Part shown: positions 8,862 to 17,645 of the stretch, one piece after another
Position numbering within the stretch: the stretch's first letter is position 1
Layout: the number at the start of each line of letters is the position of its first letter
From: Actinomycetota bacterium
Lineage (GTDB): Bacteria; Actinomycetota; Geothermincolia; Geothermincolales; RBG-13-55-18
Reading direction: 5' to 3'
DNA: 64,000 nt
Assembly (NCBI GenBank): GCA_014360645.1
Contig: JACIXD010000010.1
Span: 92,950 to 156,949, forward strand
Made by a program: the position numbers and the translations under genes
Notes under the pieces: model-generated
The model's input: the letters and a program-made list of their open reading frames with translations, nothing else
Told to the model about the DNA's origin: nothing
Database searches by the model: none

Positions 8862-9629
8862 CTAGAATACGAACAGCTGGTTGGGGTCCACTTCCTCGCG
8901 CAGGACGCGCAGCTCCTCCTCGGTGGGCTTGGGGGTCTCGGTCACGTCGTCGGGGATGATGAGCTCGAAGCCCGTGAACTGCTGCACCACCTCAGGGGTC
9001 ACGCCGGGATGGTAGGAGATGAGCTTCATGCGGCAGGTCTCCTCGTCGAAGCCCATCACCCCGAGGTGCGAGATGACCCTCCAGGGCCCGCCGCCCACCA
9101 GCCCAGCTTTCTCGCGCGCTCCCGGGCCGTCCAGGAATCCCGGGGTGGTGATGTAGTCGCACTTCTCGGGGAAGCGCTCCGGCAGGTGCAGGCCCATGAA
9201 GATGACCTTGCCGCACAGGGAAGCGATGTCGTTGGCGCCGCCCGAGCCCGTGAGGCGCACCTTGGGGTTGTCGTAATCGCCGATGCAGGTGGCGTTGATG
9301 TTGCCGTACATGTCGATCTGGGCCCCGCCCAGGAAGCCCACGTCCGCGTAGCCGGCGCGGCTGTGGCCGAAGACCGAGGTCATGGAGAGGATGGTGGGCG
9401 CCTTGTGGTAGGTCCAGGAACAGGCCACCGACCAGGGGAGCACGCGGGGCTCCGGGTCCACGGCCCCGCACTCGTAGATGGCCATCATATTGGGGGCGTG
9501 CAGCTTGTGGGCCAACAGGGCGCCCACCAGGGGCAGGCCGGTGCCCACGAAGACGCTCTCGCCGTCGCTTATGAGGCGCGCGGCCACGCACGCCAGCAGT
9601 TCCCGGGGGGTGTACTGTACCTCGCTCAT
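8862..9629 (-). CDS. class I CoA-transferase, beta subunit (GctB/IpdB-like)
   Basis: The 255-residue protein has the fold signatures of glutaconate-CoA-transferase-type beta subunits: FVGTGLPLVGALLAH near residues 27-41, GFLGGAQIDMYGNIN in the middle, and GSGGAND. Glu53 in YECG sits where class I enzymes carry the catalytic glutamate of the (S/T)ENG motif. That would favour CoA transfer over the hydrolytic chemistry of IpdAB. The paired alpha subunit lies 13 bases upstream. Family members act on glutaconate, 3-oxoacids or steroid-ring intermediates, and the substrate here cannot be decided from sequence alone. Confidence 0.85.
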   Translation of the reverse strand: MSEVQYTPRELLACVAARLISDGESVFVGTGLPLVGALLAHKLHAPNMMAIYECGAVDPEPRVLPWSVACSWTYHKAPTILSMTSVFGHSRAGYADVGFLGGAQIDMYGNINATCIGDYDNPKVRLTGSGGANDIASLCGKVIFMGLHLPERFPEKCDYITTPGFLDGPGAREKAGLVGGGPWRVISHLGVMGFDEETCRMKLISYHPGVTPEVVQQFTGFELIIPDDVTETPKPTEEELRVLREEVDPNQLFVF

Positions 9630-9642
9630 CTTCGTATCCTCC

Positions 9643-10701
9643 TTAGATGGCCCGCTTGGCCACTTCCTCGTATTTCCACTCCCGCTCGCCGCCGATGCCC
9701 CAGGTGCCCAGACCGTAGAAAGAGGCGTCGCAGGCGAGCTGTTCCAGCTTCTTGAGGTAGTCGATGACGTTCATGCCTTCATCCTCGGCGATGAGCTGGA
9801 TCATCTCGAAGTGGTCCTTGGTGCCCAGGATATATTTCTCGTACCACTCCCTGGTGCTCTCGGCGGTCTTCCACTCCACGCGCACCACGCGCTCCTGGAG
9901 CCTGCGGTCGAAGTAGTACATGCCGGGCATGTCGCCGGGGTAGGCGCCGTAGGGCACCTCGCAGACCGCGTCCACGCAGTAATGGGGGACGATGACCTGG
10001 TAGGGGTTGGTGCGGATGTCCAGGGTGTCCACGATGCGCTCGCAGGTGACGATGACCTTGTGCGCCGCGATGCAGATGGAGGTGTCGTTGACCGCCGGTC
10101 CCCAGATGCGGCCGTTGCCGAACTTGTCGGCGTGATGGACGTGGATGATGGCCACGTCGGGATACATGGCCGGGACCAGACATACCGGCTCGCCCGTGAA
10201 CGGGTCCTCAGCTTCTTTGATGTAGGGGTTGGTCTTCATGATGTCCGTCCCCAGCATGGACTTGCAGGCCACGTAGTTGACCCCCTTCTCCGCCGCCAGG
10301 AGGGAGAGCGCCAGCCCGCCGTGGCTCCATTCCGAATAGACCTTGAGGGTGCCGTTCTGGACCCCGCGGCGGAAGGGAGATATCAGTCCCCGCATCTCCA
10401 CCCCCACGTAGGCGACATGGCATCCCTCCATGCCCCCGAACTCGTGCCAGGCGGTGTTCATCCCCCCGGGGGTGAAGATGCCCACCAGGTCCTTCTTGCG
10501 CTGGCGCCCGATCTCCCAGAACGCCGCCATGGGCCCGCGCACGTAGGCGAAGCCCGTCTCCACGATGGAGTCGCCGTCCTGCACGAACTCGGCGACGGCG
10601 TCCTTGAGGGGCATGCGCTTGTCCTTCTCCGCCCTCGACTTCCTCAGCTTCACCTCCCGGGCGAGCTGGTGGTCGAAAAGTCTCTCGTTGGCATGGCTCA
10701 T
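9643..10701 (-). CDS. class I CoA-transferase, alpha subunit (GctA/IpdA-like)
   Basis: The 352-residue partner of the beta subunit shows the glutaconate CoA-transferase A pattern: LKDAVAEFVQDGDSIVETGF at about 32-51, a GGMN stretch, and VAIIHVHHADKFGNGRIWG. It has the extended C-terminus of this group. GctA supplies part of the CoA-binding interface of the heterodimer. The two genes are separated by 13 bases and share the terminator after the beta gene. No acyl-CoA dehydrogenase or decarboxylase is adjacent to reveal the pathway. Confidence 0.85.
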   Translation of the reverse strand: MSHANERLFDHQLAREVKLRKSRAEKDKRMPLKDAVAEFVQDGDSIVETGFAYVRGPMAAFWEIGRQRKKDLVGIFTPGGMNTAWHEFGGMEGCHVAYVGVEMRGLISPFRRGVQNGTLKVYSEWSHGGLALSLLAAEKGVNYVACKSMLGTDIMKTNPYIKEAEDPFTGEPVCLVPAMYPDVAIIHVHHADKFGNGRIWGPAVNDTSICIAAHKVIVTCERIVDTLDIRTNPYQVIVPHYCVDAVCEVPYGAYPGDMPGMYYFDRRLQERVVRVEWKTAESTREWYEKYILGTKDHFEMIQLIAEDEGMNVIDYLKKLEQLACDASFYGLGTWGIGGEREWKYEEVAKRAI

Positions 10702-11091
10702 CCTCGTACCTCCCGGTCTCTAGTGGCGGATTGTGGAACAGGGCTCGAAAGCGCTCCGGCCGCTTGTGAGGGAAATGTCCTTTTCGTTCCGCGATCGGCG
10801 GTCGCACCGGGGATGGTGCTCACCCTGGTCCATCTCCTGTCTCGTCTTGTGCTGCATCCTCTATCGCCGTTCGATAAACGGTCCCGTATATTTTTACACC
10901 AAAACCGCCCTCCTGCCAACCGGCGCCCGCCTCCGCCCGTCTCTGCGCCTCCCAGGCGGCGGTCTCCGGGTGGGCACGGGCACAGGCGAGGGACGCCCTT
11001 CCCCGCCATGACCCGCATCCTTTTGTGCCGGGGCTTCTTTGGACTATGCTTAAGTCGCCCTGACGACGAAGTGCGCGAGGAAGGAAGTCAT
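10702..11091. other. divergent intergenic region between the CoA-transferase operon and hypA
   Basis: 390 bases separate the divergent operons and should hold both promoters. For hypA, TTGTGC followed by TATGCT with a 16-base spacer (about 11023-11050) is a possible weak promoter. AT-rich runs near 10890-10905 (TATATTTTTACACC) could serve the CoA-transferase side. No gene was seen. Confidence 0.35.
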
Positions 11092-11433
11092 ATGCATGAG
11101 CTCGGAGTGACCGAGAGCATCGCCGCCATCTGCCTGAAGCATGCGCAGCGCAACAACGCCAGGAGGATAATTAAGGTCAACGTCAAGCTGGGGGAGCTGG
11201 CGGGGATCGTGGACCATTACGTCAGCTTCTACTGGGACATGGTCACCAGGGACACCATCGCCCAGGGCGCGGAGCTCAACTTCATCAAGGTCCCGGTGGT
11301 GGCGTATTGTAAGGAGTGCGAGGAGCGGTTCGCGGTGGAGGAGTTCGACCTCACCTGTCCCAGGTGTGGCAGGGCGGAAACGGAGCTGGTCTCCGGCCGG
11401 GAGTTCATGGTGGAGTCCATCGAGATAGAGTAG
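11092..11433 (+). CDS. hypA: hydrogenase nickel insertion protein HypA
   Basis: This 113-residue metallochaperone has the conserved N-terminal MHEL, in which His2 and the terminal amine bind nickel. A zinc site is formed by Cys73, Cys76, Cys89 and Cys92. HypA works with HypB to deliver nickel to [NiFe]-hydrogenase or, in some bacteria, urease. The hypB gene starts eight bases after its stop. No hydrogenase subunit or other hyp gene is in the window, so its client must be encoded elsewhere. GAGGAAGGAAG precedes the ATG. Confidence 0.93.
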   Translation: MHELGVTESIAAICLKHAQRNNARRIIKVNVKLGELAGIVDHYVSFYWDMVTRDTIAQGAELNFIKVPVVAYCKECEERFAVEEFDLTCPRCGRAETELVSGREFMVESIEIE

Positions 11434-11441
11434 GAGGGAAG

Positions 11442-12113
11442 ATGGACGTAGAGGTGCTGGAGGGGATATTCGACGCCAACGAGAAGATCGCGCGGGAGAA
11501 CGCCTCCCTTCTGCTCGCGCACGGGGTGCTGGCGGTCAACCTCATGGCCTCGCCCGGCGCCGGCAAGACCTCCCTCATCGCCGGCACCCTCGAACGCCTG
11601 GAGGGGCGGCTGCGCGCGGGGGTCATCGAGGGAGACATAGCGTCCAGCGTGGACGCCGAGAAGATCAAGGCCTACGGCGTGCCGGTGGTCCAGATCAACA
11701 CCGGCGGAGCCTGCCACCTCGACGCGGTGATGATCCGCCAGGCCCTGGACCACCTCGACCTCGTCTCCCTCGACCTCCTGATCATCGAGAACGTGGGCAA
11801 CCTGGTATGCCCGGCCGAGTTCAAGCTGGGGGAATCCATGCGGGCCATGATCCTCTCCGTGGCCGAGGGGCACGACAAACCGCTGAAGTACCCCCTCATG
11901 TTCAGCGAGTCAGACGTGCTGGTGGTGAACAAGACCGACCTCATCGGCCTGGGAGATTTTGACATGGAAGAGCTGCGCGGCACCGTCAAGCGCATGAACC
12001 CGGACATGGTCATCTTCGAGGTGAGCTGCCGCACCGGCGACGGGCTCGACGCCTGGGTTGACTGGCTGGCGGAGAAGGCCGTGGAATACGGGGGGCGGGC
12101 GGGGAAGGCCTGA
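11442..12113 (+). CDS. hypB: hydrogenase nickel incorporation GTPase HypB
   Basis: The 223-residue SIMIBI-class GTPase carries the Walker A motif SPGAGKTS at 37-44, EGD at 63-65, ENVGNLVCP at 116-124 and the guanine motif NKTD at 163-166. Cys91-His92 and Cys123 correspond to the nickel/zinc site at the dimer interface. It lacks the N-terminal CxxCGC high-affinity nickel motif and the His-rich stretch found in some HypB proteins, so it is the compact form. AGGAGGGAAG lies directly before the ATG. Confidence 0.93.
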   Translation: MDVEVLEGIFDANEKIARENASLLLAHGVLAVNLMASPGAGKTSLIAGTLERLEGRLRAGVIEGDIASSVDAEKIKAYGVPVVQINTGGACHLDAVMIRQALDHLDLVSLDLLIIENVGNLVCPAEFKLGESMRAMILSVAEGHDKPLKYPLMFSESDVLVVNKTDLIGLGDFDMEELRGTVKRMNPDMVIFEVSCRTGDGLDAWVDWLAEKAVEYGGRAGKA

Positions 12114-12399
12114 CGCGTTGTCCCCTGCTTTTCCCCTCCGTGCCGGCCTGCACCACATGCCGCGGAAAGTCACGTGGACTTCTCCTGGCGGGGGCCCTCC
12201 GGCATGCGCGGCGCGCTCGAGCATGCCCCGGTCCGAAAACACGGTGGGCACCCCCACGCAGACCCTGCGGCGATAGAAGCAGACCGTTCCCTGCGGCAGC
12301 AAGGGACGGTGGAATGGCGATACATCCATATCATGTAAGGCGGCGAAGAGCCCGGTGTCCGGCACACCTAGTGGGCGGTCCACAAGGCCGGGAAAGGGG
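12114..12399. other. intergenic region after hypB
   Basis: About 290 bases with no supported gene. The right edge grades into the decayed repeat-protein gene that follows, so part of it may be further debris of that gene. Confidence 0.35.
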
Positions 12400-13190
12400 G
12401 TTTCCGATAGCAGTAAAGATGAAGGCTCCGGCGGGGATATAGTCGTGATGCTGGCGACACTCGTCGCTCCGGCGTGAAGCGCACAGGGAACTATACGGTG
12501 GGCTGAAAACGTGGTGGCCCTGTGCAGCATAGCGGGCAAGAGTGTTTTTGGTCCCGCCATCGCCTCCGACGGTGCGGGCGGGGCCGTTGCGGCCTGGGTG
12601 GACCCCCGCTCAGATTCCGGGGGCATCTACGCACAGCGGGTATCCGACGTCCACGTCATCACCGCCGCCGCGGGCTCCGTGGGCTCCATAGAGCCCTCGT
12701 GCGAGGTACTGGTGCGCGACGGAGAAGACCAGGCCTTCGCCGTCTCCCCCGACCCCGGCTACGAGATAGCCGATGTGACAGTGGATGGAGAGAGCGAGGG
12801 GGCGGTGTAGGAATACGCCTTTCACAACGTGACCACCGACCACGCCATAGAGGCGACCTTCGCCCCCGCAGCCCCCGCGGTCAACGCCCGGTACCTGGCC
12901 GAGGGCTCCATGGACGGGGACATGGAGACCTGGGTGCTGGCGCAGAACCCAACCCCCGCCCGGTGACCGTGGACATATCCCTCATGACCGGGGAGGGAGA
13001 GAGGCCGGGGCCTCAAGGCTACGTGGTGGACGCCGGCCGGCGCGCCACCTTCATAGCCAACGACTACGTGACCGACTACCACGTCTCCGCCCTGGTCGCC
13101 TCCAGGGGCGGAGGGGTGGTCCGCGAGCGGGCCATGTACGGGCCGGGCAGGATCTGGTCCCACTCCTCCGTGGGACACGCGAGGAGATAG
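12400..13190 (+). pseudogene. decayed gene for a secreted repeat protein with one YLAEG module
   Basis: Three reading frames hold consecutive pieces of one recognisable protein. About 12406-12474 reads like a GSGGDIVV repeat blade and ends at a TGA. 12478-12807 continues as DGAGGAVAAWVDPRS with an InlB-B-like repeat (VITAAAGSVGSIEPS, GYEIADVTVDG) and is broken by TAG at 12808. The frame then continues with ATFAP and a YLAEGS...WVLAQNP module, and shifts near 12955. The last piece (PVTVDISLM to RERAMYG) is in another frame. No signal peptide or ribosome site remains. Two nonsense codons and a frameshift make it a pseudogene related to the intact YFAEGYT proteins in this window. Confidence 0.75.
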
Positions 13191-13200
13191 CGGCGGCGGA

Positions 13201-13229
13201 AGAGAGGGGCGGCGGGTGCCGCCCTCTTT
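13201..13229 (+). terminator. rho-independent terminator after the decayed repeat-protein gene
   Basis: A GC-rich hairpin, AGAGGGGCGGC against GCCGCCCTCT with a short loop, is followed by TTTTTC. It lies ten bases past the last stop of the pseudogene. Confidence 0.75.
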
Positions 13230-13306
13230 TTCGCTGCGCGCGTGCGCGGTTTAACGGGAGCTCTTCACCCTCTGCACGGATAGACCGGGCGTGCCGCGGC
13301 GGGGGC

Positions 13307-14119
13307 TCAGAGGACGACCAGCACCAGCACGAGCGCGGCGGCAAGCACCAGCCGGTAGACCGCGTAGGGGCGGAAGGTGCCGGATTCGAGGCGGGTGAGG
13401 AGCACCCTGATGGCCAGGTAGCCGGTGACGGCGGAGGCGGCGGCGCCGCAGAGCATGGGCCACGCCGCCCCCCCCGGCATCTCCGCCCTGAGGAGCTTGA
13501 ATCCTTCGTATGCCGCCGCCGCCCCGATGATGGGCACGGAGAGGAGGAAGGAGAAATCTGCCGCCTCCCTGCGCTCCAGCCCCCCCGCACGCGCCGCCGA
13601 GATGGAGGCGCCGGAACGCGAGACCCCGGGCATGACGGCCAGAGCCTGGGCCACGCCCACCGCCAGGGCCTGCCTCCATCCCGCCTCCCGCCAGGTGAGG
13701 GCCTCGCTGCCCAGGGCGTCGGCGCACCACAGCGCCAGACCGAAGGCGGCCAGGGTAAAGGCCATGAGCAGCGGCATCCCCTCCATCATCTCCGAGCTCT
13801 CGGCGAACACCGCCCCCAGCACCACCCCCGGGACGGTGGCGAGGAGCAGCATCCATCCCAGGCGCGCCTCCTCCCCGCCCCGCCCCCTTCCCGTCAACTC
13901 GCCCAGGCAGGCGAGGACGATCCTCCACAGACGGCGCCGGTAGTGCCAGACCACCGCGATCCAAGTCCCCAGATGCAGCGCCACCAGGAAGGAGAGGTCG
14001 GGCTCGCCCCATCCGAAGAGGTGGATGAGGAGGGCGAGGTGGGCGGAGCTGGATATGGGCCAGAACTCCGTGACCCCCTGCACCGCTCCCAGGAAAAGGG
14101 CGGGAAGGATCCCCATCAC
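13307..14119 (-). CDS. uppP: undecaprenyl-diphosphatase UppP (BacA)
   Basis: The 270-residue integral membrane protein has the two family signatures: GAVQGVTEFWPISSSAH at about residues 11-27 and the PGVSRSG loop in the middle. It recycles undecaprenyl diphosphate to the monophosphate carrier used for peptidoglycan and exopolysaccharide assembly, and gives bacitracin tolerance. About eight hydrophobic helices are visible. GTG at 14119 and ATG at 14116 are adjacent possible starts; the GTG overlaps the stop codon of the upstream acyl-CoA synthetase gene, so translation is probably coupled. Confidence 0.93.
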   Translation of the reverse strand: MMGILPALFLGAVQGVTEFWPISSSAHLALLIHLFGWGEPDLSFLVALHLGTWIAVVWHYRRRLWRIVLACLGELTGRGRGGEEARLGWMLLLATVPGVVLGAVFAESSEMMEGMPLLMAFTLAAFGLALWCADALGSEALTWREAGWRQALAVGVAQALAVMPGVSRSGASISAARAGGLERREAADFSFLLSVPIIGAAAAYEGFKLLRAEMPGGAAWPMLCGAAASAVTGYLAIRVLLTRLESGTFRPYAVYRLVLAAALVLVLVVL

Positions 14120-15597
14120 GCACCCCGCGCGGGAAGTGACCGCAGGCGGTCTCCCCTCTCGGCGAGCATGGAGGCCACGCGAGCCGCCCGCTCGGGGTTG
14201 GTGTAGATGGTGATGCGGTCCCAGGGATACCCGGAGAGGAGGTCGCTGTCGGAGTCCCTCTGGGGCATGCCCACGGTGACGATGGGCTTGCCCTGCTCCT
14301 CCATGAGCTCCGCCACCCGGCGCGCGAAGGCGGCGCTCCTCTCCTGCACGTAATACCGGCGTGCTCTCTCCAGGTCGCCCATGTCCTCCCCCTGCTCCTC
14401 CCTTCCCGCCAGCCCGAAGGCGCCCGCGGCATTGATGGTGCCCAGGGAGACCACGAGGTCGTAATGGGGGCAGGTGGCAAGTATTTCCAGGCAGCGCACG
14501 TGCTTGTCCAGGTCCAGGATGCCCACCATGTCCACGGGGTTACCCTTACTCCAGTAGGAAGGCAGGATGCCGGCCAGCTCCTCCCTGATCTCCGGAGGAA
14601 GCGGGGCCACGTCGAGGCCCGCGCGCTCGCAGAGGTCGGCGGCCACCACCGCCCATCCCCCTCCCCAGGAGAGGATGGCCGTCCTGCGGCCCCGCGCCGC
14701 GGGCAGCTTCACCAGCGCGTCGGAAAAATCCAGCATCTCCTCCGTGGTCTCCGCCCGGATCATCCCCGCCTGGCGGATCATGCCCTGGTAGATCTCGCGC
14801 GAGCCGGCCATGGAGGCGCTATGGGATGCGGCAGCCCGGCTGCCGGCCCCCGTCCCGCCGGCCTTGTAGATGACGACGGGCTTATGGGGGGTTATCTCCT
14901 CCGCCAGCTCCAGGATGCGCCGCGGGCGCTTGAACCCCTCCACGTAGAGGAGGATCACCCGGGTCTCATCGTCGCGCGCGAAGTACTCCAGGTAGTCGGC
15001 GAAATCGAGGTCGCACTCGTTGCCTATGCACACGAACCGGGAGAACCCGATGCCGCGATAGGACCCCCAGCCCAGCATCTGGGTGCCCAGGTTGCCGCTC
15101 TGGGCGGCGAAGGCGACGTGGCCGGCGCGCGGCTGCACCGGAGGCATGAGGGCGGTCAGGCTCCAGGGCGCGGAGGTGATGCCCATGGTGTTGGGCCCCA
15201 CCAGCCTGATGCCCAGGGAACGTGCCTTCCTCACCAGGCTCTCCTCCATGGCCCGCCCCTCGGGGGAGGACTCGCTGAAACCCCCGGAGATGACGATGGC
15301 CACCTTCACCCCGGCCCGGGCGCAGTCCTCCATCACCCCCTCCACCTTCTCGGCGGGGATGGTGATCATGGCCAGGTCTATCTCCTTGCCGATAGCGGCA
15401 AGGCTGCGGTGAACGGGTATCCCCTTGAGCTCGCCTCCCCGGGGATTGACCAGGTAGAGCTCTCCTTTATAACCGTCCCGAAGGATGTTGGTGGGGATGA
15501 TGTTGCCCCACTTGCCCAGGTTGGCCGACGCTCCCACGACGGCCATGCGGCGGGGGTTGAAGAGCGCTTCCACCGCCCGCATGCTCTCTGGTGTCAA
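14116..15597 (-). CDS. ADP-forming acyl-CoA synthetase, alpha-type subunit
   Basis: The 493-residue protein consists of an N-terminal CoA-binding Rossmann domain (MAVVGASANLGKWGN near residue 18) and two succinyl-CoA-ligase-like domains. His259 in SHSASMAGS is the phosphohistidine of the ADP-forming acetate/acyl-CoA ligase family. There is no ATP-grasp (beta) domain in the protein or in the neighbouring genes. These enzymes convert acyl-CoA, ADP and phosphate to acid, CoA and ATP in anaerobes. The start is TTG, with AAGGAGG six bases upstream. The beta partner may be elsewhere, or this may be a paralogue with another role. Confidence 0.8.
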   Translation of the reverse strand: MTPESMRAVEALFNPRRMAVVGASANLGKWGNIIPTNILRDGYKGELYLVNPRGGELKGIPVHRSLAAIGKEIDLAMITIPAEKVEGVMEDCARAGVKVAIVISGGFSESSPEGRAMEESLVRKARSLGIRLVGPNTMGITSAPWSLTALMPPVQPRAGHVAFAAQSGNLGTQMLGWGSYRGIGFSRFVCIGNECDLDFADYLEYFARDDETRVILLYVEGFKRPRRILELAEEITPHKPVVIYKAGGTGAGSRAAASHSASMAGSREIYQGMIRQAGMIRAETTEEMLDFSDALVKLPAARGRRTAILSWGGGWAVVAADLCERAGLDVAPLPPEIREELAGILPSYWSKGNPVDMVGILDLDKHVRCLEILATCPHYDLVVSLGTINAAGAFGLAGREEQGEDMGDLERARRYYVQERSAAFARRVAELMEEQGKPIVTVGMPQRDSDSDLLSGYPWDRITIYTNPERAARVASMLAERGDRLRSLPARGA

Positions 15598-15804
15598 TTT
15601 CCGCCTCCTTTTCGCCCCCGTGAACCGTGCCTCCGGCTGCTTCCGCCCGGACCCTCCCGTCCCGGACCGCAGCCTCCCGCCGTTGGCCGTCCCGCCCCTC
15701 ACCCCGTCGCCGGTTTTCCGCGGCACCCCGCGAGCGTTCCGCCGACCCCGGTCTCCGATGCGGCCTCATCGGATCGCGTAAGGCCGGGAGGCAGAGAAAC
15801 GGCC

Positions 15805-16581
15805 TCAGAGTTCCTGCACGCGTTCCGCCAGCTCCTTTCCCTCCGCTATGAAGACATCTATCCTGGCGCTGAGGCCCGACAGGATGCCCAGGGCCTCCTC
15901 CCTCAGCGCGGGAGCCTCCGCGACGGCGCCCGCGAACCATTCCCGGAAACGCTGGTAAGGCCCCATGTCCTCGGGCTTTATCTCGCGGTCCACCGTGGCG
16001 GCCGCGTCGTCGATGGAGTGTAGATATCCCCACAGGCGCTCCCGGAAAGCGAGCAGGTCGTCGGGAGGCTCCATGCCCCTCAACTCGCGGCAATACCCGC
16101 TCATGGTCTTGCTGTCCTCCGCGGCGGCGGCCTTTATCTCCGGCACCCCAGCGTTTTCGGGAAGCCCGGGCAGGGCGATGTTCTCCACGTCGGCGAGCAT
16201 GGGGAGAGCCGCCTCGAAGAACCCGATGGTGTTTTCGGCGTCGCTCATGTCCCGCACCCCTCGGGCATAGAAATCCATGAGGTCCAGGTGCAGCGGGACC
16301 GCCTCGGGAGGCGGGTACATGGCGTCTGCCTTCTGCCACGCCGCGTCGAAGACCTCCGCGGCCTGGCGGAAGAGCTCCTGCAGGTCGGGCAGGTCGTAGT
16401 AGTCCCTGGGGTCGAGCCCGCCCATCTCTCCCAGGAGCGCCCCCAGGTCCCAGGCCACCCCGTCGTGGAGTTCCGAGACGGCCTCGAGGTATTCCGAAAG
16501 CCCCATCTCCGTCCCCCCTCCGCATCCGAAGGAGACGGCTAGCAGGCATCCCGCGAGTAAGAAGGCTGTCACGCGCCGCAT
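15805..16581 (-). CDS. putative lipoprotein of unknown function
   Basis: The 258-residue protein has a type II signal peptide: positively charged MRR, a hydrophobic core, and lipobox VSFGC with the lipidated Cys at residue 20. The mature part is acidic, almost entirely helical and has no recognised domain; a DUF-like four-helix arrangement is plausible. AAGGGAG lies seven bases before the ATG. It stands alone, followed about 200 bases later by the acyl-CoA synthetase gene on the same strand. Function is unknown; it is probably anchored to the outer face of the membrane. Confidence 0.72.
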   Translation of the reverse strand: MRRVTAFLLAGCLLAVSFGCGGGTEMGLSEYLEAVSELHDGVAWDLGALLGEMGGLDPRDYYDLPDLQELFRQAAEVFDAAWQKADAMYPPPEAVPLHLDLMDFYARGVRDMSDAENTIGFFEAALPMLADVENIALPGLPENAGVPEIKAAAAEDSKTMSGYCRELRGMEPPDDLLAFRERLWGYLHSIDDAAATVDREIKPEDMGPYQRFREWFAGAVAEAPALREEALGILSGLSARIDVFIAEGKELAERVQEL

Positions 16582-16920
16582 ACCACAACTCCCTTGTCAG
16601 CGAGCCAGGGCTGAGACCATTATATATCCGGCCGCGCTCCACCGTGCATACAATTCCCTCCAGACGTAGTACCATGGTTCCCAGATCGAACATTTGGGAG
16701 ATCACCCCTTTCCTCTTGTCGAACTTGCTTGATTTGTCAGGATGATAGGGTGGCCTCTCAAACTTTTTCAGCCCAAAGCGCCTACTTAAACGTTACAGCA
16801 TCCCCTCCAGGCCCCGTTCCGGGGCGGACGGCCAGGCATACAGACCATACATTAATGTTCATTCATGCTTGCCTGTGGTGGTAAAATTCTAATTACGGCC
16901 CTGCGACAAGGAAAAGGGCG
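16582..16920. other. intergenic region with a -10-like TATAAT for the lipoprotein gene
   Basis: This divergent region of about 340 bases is AT-richer than its surroundings. On the minus strand a perfect TATAAT lies at 16619-16624, about 38 bases before the lipoprotein start. No good -35 hexamer is found at 16-18 bases. No gene was seen. Confidence 0.4.
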
Positions 16921-17205
16921 GTGGACTTTTTGCACAGACGGGAAACACAGATGCGAGGCAATGGAAGCGAATCCGCGAGCAGCGCCTACAAGGTGAGGAT
17001 AAGCAAAGGGTTCGTGGATGCCTCCTTCGGCGAGGGCTTCCTGGTGGAGGTCTGGGACTTCCGCGTGCAGCGCCTGGTGTACGGGGAGAAATACAAGGAG
17101 CTGAACCAGGCCAGGAGGCGCCAGAAGGAGATCAGGAACGACCTCGAGAACATGAGCCTTGACCGCTTTCGCCAGGCCTACCTCTCGCGCCAGCACAGGG
17201 TATAG
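16921..17205 (+). CDS. small hypothetical protein
   Basis: The 94-residue, strongly basic protein has a beta-rich first half (YKVRISKGFVDASFGEGFLVEVWDF) and a helical, charged second half (ELNQARRRQKEIRNDLENM). It is not recognised. The start is GTG at 16921 or the ATG at 16951, which has no strong ribosome site. Protein-like composition and alternation of hydrophobic residues favour a real gene. Neighbours give no clue. Confidence 0.5.
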   Translation: MDFLHRRETQMRGNGSESASSAYKVRISKGFVDASFGEGFLVEVWDFRVQRLVYGEKYKELNQARRRQKEIRNDLENMSLDRFRQAYLSRQHRV

Positions 17206-17340
17206 CGAGACCCCTCTTCGCCGTCCTGGATCATCGCCCTGGCCCGCATCATCCTGTAGTCCATCCAGGTCTACTCCCCATATATGCCCGTCCCTCCCTT
17301 CTCTCTGAGGAGGGATTCAAGACACTCTCAGACGTTGCTT

Positions 17341-17492
17341 GCTTGCTCGGGTATGTACGGTTTTAATGGCCAGGACCTGGTCGTTCCTATCTGGCGGTCG
17401 ACATCCAAGAGACTCCGGTTCTTCCCTGCCTGCTCAGGTATGTGCGATCTTGAACGGCCAGGACATGATCGTTCCTGCCTGGCCGTTGACAT
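17341..17492. repeat. two imperfect direct repeats of about 65 bases, each with an internal dyad
   Basis: 17341-17405 and 17428-17492 are about 78% identical, with an 87-base offset. Both contain GGTATGT, GGCCAGGAC and TCGTTCCT. In the second copy AACGGCCAGG pairs exactly with CCTGGCCGTT 15 bases later, so a hairpin can form. The repeats lie in the roughly 440-base non-coding stretch between the small hypothetical gene and pafC, which otherwise shows nothing. The 87-base offset is a multiple of three, so a repeated peptide appears in several frames, but no frame has a start site. Confidence 0.6.
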
Positions 17493-17645
17493 GTCGGCAT
17501 TTACGCCGCGGTTTCGACGTCCTGCCATCGGAGGACCGGGCAGCCGCCCGCCCGGATCGGGTGCTTCCAGTTGAACAGCTTGGCGCGTTGAATAGCATGA
17601 TGCGTCCGGCTCCAACCCTGTCGCGCGGGCATCCTCCAGTACGGA

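Noticed and set aside
11910..12626. Minus-strand gene overlapping the end of hypB and the pseudogene
   Set aside because: The frame is antisense to hypB codons and to the pseudogene, with no start signal and no recognisable domain.
17328..17615. Minus-strand frame of 95 codons with a repeated IPEQA-containing peptide
   Set aside because: The repetition follows from the 87-base DNA repeat (29 codons). No ribosome site, and codon use is not gene-like.
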